DNA of 64,000 nucleotides, from the NCBI RefSeq assembly GCF_964019385.1, contig NC_088654.1, positions 21,679,631 to 21,743,630 on the forward strand. Direction: 5' to 3'. The first letter of the stretch is position 1; every line of letters starts with the position of its first letter. The stretch comes from Sycon ciliatum. Its lineage: Eukaryota > Porifera > Calcarea > Leucosolenida > Sycettidae. Below are positions 59,046-64,000 of the stretch, in pieces. The notes beneath the pieces were generated by a model. The model had not been told where the DNA came from, searched no databases, and was given only the letters and a program-made list of their open reading frames with translations. The position numbers were made by a program, and so were the translations under genes.

Positions 59046-62000
59046 TGTGATAAAGCCTCTTGTACGGGCAAAAGCGACACAATGATGAGAAACCAGGGTA
59101 TGATAGGAAGATAATATTAAAAATACTACACAGGTGTGGACAATATGTCTCCGGAATGGTGAGAGTCACACTAAAACACAAATGGTTTTAGATCCGGCTT
59201 TCAACCACTGCCAGCTCCCTGAGCTCGTTAGCTGGACGATGGTATGCCGACCGAGACCCACGGACACACATGACAGCGGACCGGAGCAGCGCGAAAGACA
59301 GCCTGCAGCGCACATATGCAACATGGTGTGCATAGGGCATGCTGGAATCAGCCCTGGCAAGCAAGCCACAGAGGCGCTTAAGGAACCTTTCACATTCAGG
59401 GGCGGCAACACCAGAAGTTGACAACACCAGCGGGCTGAATGTGCCACGATCCACATTGACGATTCGCTCTCCGTACTGCAGCTTCTTCTGGCGCTCGTGC
59501 TGAAGCAGTAGGGCATCCAGTGGTTGGGCCGAGTAGGACGCCGCATCAGGATGGAAGACGCGTACATCAAAGAAAGCATCCTGTGCTCGGGTCCAGAAGC
59601 CACGGGCACGGACATCAGCGCGGGCATCCTCGGCGGTGTTTGTTGATGCAGCCATAAACACCTCTCCAGAGAGCGGGGCTAGCTGAGGCTCGATTGCCAC
59701 TGCGTGGCAGACCTCCGTGAGTAGCTCCCCTACCATGTCACGGACTTCGTTATGGCGGATTGTAGGGAAGCCACCCCGGGGGCAACACATGGCATGAGCA
59801 GTGGAGAACAGAACTCCGCAGGCACACTTCGTGGGGACATCGAGGAGAGGCCAGTCATACCGCAATGCAAGGCCGTCCCTGAACTCCTGCTTCGAGAGGT
59901 GGAACCCATGTTCCTTGAGAGGAAGAGCAGTGAGCCAGGAAGAGGGGCCTTTGCGGGACAGCTCATCCTTACGACGGGCCAAGGGGCGGTCCGCAGCTTC
60001 TCGGAGAGCAGCGAAAGAGGCAGCACTAGCTTTCTTGGAGGACTTGGCAGCAGATGCTCTCTCACGGCGGGCTAGCTGATCCACAAAGTCGCAGGAATGA
60101 TGCTGCCACTCTCGATCGTGCTGGTGGATGATCTCGTCAACCTGGCTGCTCGTGATGACTTGGGAAGCCTGCAGTTGGGAGGTAGCAATTTCTTTGAAGT
60201 ATGGCAAACCGATTCCACCGAGCCGGCAAGGTAGCCGTAGAAGAGAGAGGTCATCCGCCGTGAATGTGCGTTTCCCTGTCAGAGCCGGAAGGAAGTGCTC
60301 CGTGACCGTGTCATCCAGGCGCTGCAGCTGTTCAGCTGAGAACTCCAGTGTACGAAGGAGATATGTCCATCGACCACGCAATCCGTGTGTGAGGGCGGCA
60401 TACGCCGCATGAGGTTCGGTAGTGGCAATCTCGGACAGTCGCATAAGCTCCTGCTGCCAGTCTTGTACTTTCCCAGCTGTATAGCCAGCGATGAAATCCA
60501 GTGTCCCTATAGCGGCACCCAGGTAGCGTGCTCCATCCGTGACCACTTCAATGCCAGTTCCTGCAAAGACACTGTGGGCCAGGTTGAGCAGGTCAGGCTT
60601 GACGAGGAGGAGAGTCTTCGAGGCGTTGACATGGTAACCGTAAGGTTTCCCGGTCTCGTCCACATCATCCCACCAGCGTCGAAGGGCCCGTAGCTTGCCT
60701 GCACCACTTGAATCATCGGCATACCACAATTGACGGATGTTGGCGTGGGTAGTGCGGAGGTGCCGTACGAATGGTAATGTAGCGAGGGCATAGAAAACCA
60801 TCGACAGAGGGTCACCTTGTGTGGTACCCTCTGCGGAGGAAAGCTCACCACCGCCAGAAACGAAGAGGCGGGCATCATCTTGGTAGCAGTTCAGCAGTGT
60901 GGTAGCCAGGGAAGGACACAAGTGGCGAACATTGTGAAGAGCTGCTTGGCGGTTCAGGCAATTGAAGGCATTCTTCGCGTCAACTAGTAGGACTCCTTCA
61001 GTTGTGGCGTCCTCATACAAGCGCTTCATGGCGTGGACCGCTGCTTCTATCCCAGCTGGCAATCCAGAACACTTCTGGAGAAAACCACAGGCCTCCATTA
61101 CATCGTCTGACGTTACTCGGAGAATGGATTTGGCTAGAATGCGACGGAGGACCTCAGACACCCCAATGGGCCTGACACCTGGGTTCTTGTCCAGGGCAAT
61201 TAGACGACAGGCGGTGAAGGGGGTAAGAGAGTCTGGCGGCAAGGTTTGTGTTGCTAGCAAGCGGCCGAAGGACGCCATCGCCGAGCAAAGGTTGTTGGAG
61301 GCCCCTTTGTACGCCGAGCACATACGTCGCCATGCTGACGAGTCGAGACCAGAGGGACCTGCCGAGCCTTTCGCCTGCATGGCCACGGTTTTCACGAGGT
61401 CGGCAGTCAGGGAATCAAATCGGATTGGGTGGCACTGAGGCGCTGCTCCCGCTATCAGGATGTGCTCTGCTGCTGGAGTGCCGCAAGGATGCTTACTCTC
61501 CAGGGCTGCCCGCACGGTTGTGGTGGAGTCCTTGATGGTGATCGAGTCATCGATACCTAACACACCGGATGACTGCGTGGACTCAGCTTCAGATAGGGAA
61601 CGCAGGGCATCGTGCACACGTCCTTCTGCCATGAGGGAACCAAAATGCCTTGCCTTGTCCTGCTCACCTCGTCGACGTGCTCCTCGGTGTGGCTCACGAT
61701 GCCGTTGCAGGCAGCGTCCTTCCTCAACCAGAGCAGTGATATTACCATCTGCCCAGAGGGCCATCCGGCGCTGGAGGTGACTCGTGTTGTCCTTGGGCTT
61801 GGATCGACGATACGTTTGTTGTAGTAACAGAGCTGGGAGCACGGCTAGGTTGTACAGCGCTGTTCTGTGGGTACCAGCAGACTGAACAAAGTCCTGGATC
61901 TGTTCACACATCAATGTTACAAATCGCTTCCCGGCCGAGCCTGTTGGGAGCTTGAAGAACCGCTTCTTCCAATGTACGACCTCAGAGTATACGTCCGAGA

Positions 62001-62724
62001 CCGAGTGAGGAGTGGTGTTCGCCTCACTCAAGTGGGCAGAGTGCACAGATTGACTTGTGGGTTCCATAGGCTGTGATTCGCTCCTGGTTTCTTGTGACTG
62101 AGAGGGGGAGCCCACTGCTAGCGCTGGGAGATGTACGGCTTGTTCGTTGCCGTTGCGGATGTTCGTGTTCAAGGTGCTTTCAGCAGGCCGGCTGTCAGAG
62201 TCCCGAGTAGTTGCTATTGTTGTTGAAGTTCTCTCTCGTGGCTCAGTTTGTCCCATGTCAACGCCATGACGGCACTCCGTGATGAGTGCGTTGATGCTCT
62301 GGGCAGTTGCGGAAGCGGCTGCCGAAAGCTCTTCGCACTCACTCACGGTTTGGCTTGAGTCCGCACGTAACGGGTTTGTGTCGTCGACCTGTTCTACCAC
62401 TGGCAACGGAGACGTACGCACTTCACGCGTACACCCTACCGTAGGCCTGCGATTTGAACATTTCTGCTTCTTTCCCGGAGTGCAGTTCGAGCACGGACGT
62501 TCTGCTTGGCGGCAGGAACAGTTGGTTCTACAGACGCCATTACCCGCAAAAACACAGCATCGACGTCCAGCTGGGGCTTGGCTGGTGGCCGCATCAGTAT
62601 CACTACCCATAGCCTGCTACTAGTTGTCACATGCTAAATCTACACGGTCACGTTCACAGCTGCACAGATGCCCTGGATCGGAGCTTCAAAATTTCAAACC
62701 GCCCATCATCACGCAAAAAAAAGC
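59046..62724 (-). mobile_element. Full-length RLE-type non-LTR retrotransposon copy a, 14-bp TSD
   Basis: GTGCATGTATGATG is found at 59,032-59,045 and 62,725-62,738. Between them lie a ~114-bp 5' UTR, a single intact ORF and a ~140-bp 3' UTR ending shortly after TTTTGCCCGTACAAGAGGCT. There is no poly(A). A single ORF carrying both RT and a downstream CCHC/restriction-like nuclease is the plan of the older RLE non-LTR clades (R2, NeSL, CRE types). It appears complete and possibly active. Confidence 0.9.
59188..62610 (-). CDS. RLE-type non-LTR polyprotein: Cys-rich domain, RT, CCHC finger, restriction-like endonuclease (1,140 aa, intact)
   Basis: The N-terminus has a Cys cluster (Cys18, 19, 27, 31, 33, 40, 43, 51; spacing CxC...CxxC) likely to bind DNA. 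A Ser/Thr-rich linker follows. The RT begins around GSAGPSGLDSSAWRRM with ACRLIALDKNPGVRPIGVSE, motif A LLVDAKNAFNCLNR, motif B EGTTQGDPLSM and catalytic YADD at 630-633. The thumb region has ARYLGAAIGTLDF and RLPCRLGGIGLP. The CCHC finger is C929, C931, H939, C942/943, followed by RHNEVRD. The nuclease has RAD (Asp999), GFW and FFD (Asp1015), 15 residues between the acids, near the RPD-x12-14-D motif of R2-type nucleases. The nuclease would nick target DNA and the RT would prime from the nick. Start chosen at the first Met, ~114 bp from the element's 5' end. Exact clade unknown. Confidence 0.9.
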   Translation of the reverse strand: MGSDTDAATSQAPAGRRCCVFAGNGVCRTNCSCRQAERPCSNCTPGKKQKCSNRRPTVGCTREVRTSPLPVVEQVDDTNPLRADSSQTVSECEELSAAASATAQSINALITECRHGVDMGQTEPRERTSTTIATTRDSDSRPAESTLNTNIRNGNEQAVHLPALAVGSPSQSQETRSESQPMEPTSQSVHSAHLSEANTTPHSVSDVYSEVVHWKKRFFKLPTGSAGKRFVTLMCEQIQDFVQSAGTHRTALYNLAVLPALLLQQTYRRSKPKDNTSHLQRRMALWADGNITALVEEGRCLQRHREPHRGARRRGEQDKARHFGSLMAEGRVHDALRSLSEAESTQSSGVLGIDDSITIKDSTTTVRAALESKHPCGTPAAEHILIAGAAPQCHPIRFDSLTADLVKTVAMQAKGSAGPSGLDSSAWRRMCSAYKGASNNLCSAMASFGRLLATQTLPPDSLTPFTACRLIALDKNPGVRPIGVSEVLRRILAKSILRVTSDDVMEACGFLQKCSGLPAGIEAAVHAMKRLYEDATTEGVLLVDAKNAFNCLNRQAALHNVRHLCPSLATTLLNCYQDDARLFVSGGGELSSAEGTTQGDPLSMVFYALATLPFVRHLRTTHANIRQLWYADDSSGAGKLRALRRWWDDVDETGKPYGYHVNASKTLLLVKPDLLNLAHSVFAGTGIEVVTDGARYLGAAIGTLDFIAGYTAGKVQDWQQELMRLSEIATTEPHAAYAALTHGLRGRWTYLLRTLEFSAEQLQRLDDTVTEHFLPALTGKRTFTADDLSLLRLPCRLGGIGLPYFKEIATSQLQASQVITSSQVDEIIHQHDREWQHHSCDFVDQLARRERASAAKSSKKASAASFAALREAADRPLARRKDELSRKGPSSWLTALPLKEHGFHLSKQEFRDGLALRYDWPLLDVPTKCACGVLFSTAHAMCCPRGGFPTIRHNEVRDMVGELLTEVCHAVAIEPQLAPLSGEVFMAASTNTAEDARADVRARGFWTRAQDAFFDVRVFHPDAASYSAQPLDALLLQHERQKKLQYGERIVNVDRGTFSPLVLSTSGVAAPECERFLKRLCGLLARADSSMPYAHHVAYVRCRLSFALLRSAVMCVRGSRSAYHRPANELRELAVVESRI

Positions 62725-62739
62725 GTGCATGTATGATGA

Positions 62740-62850
62740 TTAGTGTACAATCATGTACAACTACCGGTACATGTAGTTGTGCTGAACACTCCAACTATTT
62801 AGAAGCAAAATAAAAATTAATTAATTAATTGGCTGCATCTTCTTGCACGT
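62740..62850. other. AT-rich spacer
   Basis: Includes an ATTAATTAATTAATT tract at 62,816-62,830 and a small palindrome around ACTACCGGTACATGTAGT. No gene. Confidence 0.5.
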
Positions 62851-63215
62851 GTGCCTTTACCCATCGCCATGGGTTCTGGCATAATACGCAATGAAGCACT
62901 GTACAAGCGCACTGGCTCCAAGCCACTCAGCAGAATCATCCAGTCTGCTAGGTGGAGAATGCTTGGCCACGTGCTTCGACTAGACACCTCATCCCCGGTC
63001 CAGCAGGCTATGTCAGCATACTTTCAGCCAGGAAGCTCAGGGTTCCGAGGCCGCCTGAGAACAACCCTCCCGCGATCTATCAACGACCTGAAAAATTCCA
63101 GATCCACAAACTCCCTCACATCACATGAGGATCTACAATTGTAGTTGCACTGGGGCAGCTCGCCCAGGATCGTCGAAAGTGGAAGGAACTAATGTGTGCT
63201 GTGTGTAGTGGCTGA
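62851..63215 (+). pseudogene. Non-LTR RT C-terminal fragment (same group as 25694-26212)
   Basis: NEALYKRTGSKPLSRIIQSA, RWRMLGHVLRLDTSSPVQQA, GFRGRLRTTLPRSINDLKNS, then a stop near 63,142, and in another frame QLAQDRRKWKELMCAVCSG with a stop at about 63,215. The RW...GHvLR and A.DR..WK.L blocks match the tails of this RT group. RT catalytic motifs are absent, and a frameshift near 63,140 breaks it. Confidence 0.75.
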
Positions 63216-63224
63216 AGTTATACA

Positions 63225-64000
63225 ATTACACTAGATACTCTAACAATTTTATCAACAATTATGATAATTACCACAATCATATCAAATGCTGCAGAGACCT
63301 ATCCAGAATCGGCAATATGCTGGCCCTGGCCTGGAGATCTGCAATTAACTACAATCAGTTTCTACTTTGCAATAATAACGGATACAATTACACTAGATAT
63401 TCCAACAATTTTATCAACAATTACAGTCAGTATCGCCTATAGCGTTGGTATTTGATTTTGAGCATTTTATCACTATAAGCGATATATTACTATGACCGAT
63501 ACTGCATGCAATGTATGCGAGTGGGGTGTCAAACGACTCAGCGCGCCGTGCACATACGCACTACATACATGTACATGTACAATGTCATGTAGCTGGCTGT
63601 AGCTCCTGACACACAAAATCAGCATTTCCTCACGATGGAGGCATATTTTGGCAACTTGTACAAGCAAAACTCACCAAACAACACTCTCTGGACAAGTTCT
63701 TCACGAAGAAGTAACACCCTGTTCTCCTCTGACATCGCTTGATTTTACATCAATCACTATAACCGATGCGAAAATAGTGTAATAAACGTCTTTTGAAATA
63801 TGAATTTGATCACTATAGGCGATATATTACTATAGACGATTATTACTATATGCGATAACTGTGTATACTTAGTTATGGCAAATGAAAATGAATTTGAGAA
63901 ATTGATCACTTTATCCGGTATATTACTATAGCCGCCAACCTTATACTTATAGGCGATACGGACTGTATGATAATTACCACATATCAAATGCTGCAGACCT
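63225..64000. repeat. AT-rich region with dispersed GATATATTACTATA repeats
   Basis: ATCACTATARGCGATATATT-like units recur at about 63,468, 63,810, 63,835 and 63,905-63,960. TAACAATTTTATCAACAATTA recurs near 63,241 and 63,401, and AAATGCTGCAGA.CCT near 63,285 and 63,985. Probably overlapping MITE or satellite-like debris; no gene. Confidence 0.6.

Overview
This is a fragment of an animal nuclear genome, most likely from an early-branching or other invertebrate (sponge- or cnidarian-like), although the sequence does not fix the species. The evidence is indirect: there are no operons or bacterial signals, the scaffold has a 200-N gap, microsatellites are long, and the transposable elements are of metazoan types (Penelope-like, CR1/jockey-like, Ty3/gypsy chromodomain, BEL/Pao, piggyBac, hAT, mariner-like MITEs). 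I found no convincing host gene, apart perhaps from a THAP zinc-finger fragment. The window is essentially a graveyard, and partly a living community, of transposable elements.

Layout. 1-3.05 kb holds two Penelope-like elements (PLEs): the tail of one GIY-YIG endonuclease, then a long open PLE ORF with a hammerhead ribozyme downstream. 3.07-6.3 kb holds a 5'-truncated non-LTR fragment, a long repeat with a 26-bp minisatellite, and BEL/Pao gag remains. 6.4-11.4 kb is a degraded APE-type non-LTR element on the minus strand, broken by two younger retrotransposon insertions with target-site duplications (TSDs). 11.9-14.2 kb is a related plus-strand element interrupted by a foldback repeat. 14.4-22.6 kb is a mosaic of TIR elements, a second foldback copy and a second copy of the 3.65-5.4 kb repeat, which carries a clean 1,032-bp TIR insertion. 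22.6-29.7 kb contains gypsy pol, a nuclease-domain fragment, non-LTR RT tails and a piggyBac pseudogene.

30.5-36.5 kb is a PLE/hammerhead zone. Its centrepiece at 31.8-33.45 kb is a tandem array of ~226-bp units, five on the plus strand and three on the minus strand, each containing a type I hammerhead ribozyme, bounded by and centred on (TA)n. This matches the architecture of animal retrozymes. 37.5-46.3 kb holds repeats with TGACGTCA minisatellites, a 583-residue open RT, MITEs, and a two-ORF non-LTR element with a dead YADD-type motif (FAND).

46.8-62.7 kb is dominated by a single-ORF non-LTR family with an N-terminal Cys-rich motif, RT, CCHC finger and restriction-like endonuclease. One copy (59,046-62,724) is apparently full length with an intact 1,140-residue ORF and a 14-bp TSD; four other copies are truncated. 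Four copies share a short 3'-terminal motif. One copy is disrupted by a hAT-like element, which is in turn disrupted by an intact Ty3/gypsy element whose two LTRs look identical. All of this lies inside a Harbinger-like TIR pair, so at least four insertion layers can be ordered from the sequence. The right end (62.85-64 kb) holds another RT tail and AT-rich repeats.

How the parts may work together: autonomous non-LTR, PLE, gypsy and piggyBac machinery (mostly dead, a few copies open) sits beside non-autonomous dependants (MITEs, foldbacks, the hammerhead array). PLE reverse transcriptase is the plausible mobiliser of the hammerhead array; that link is inference.
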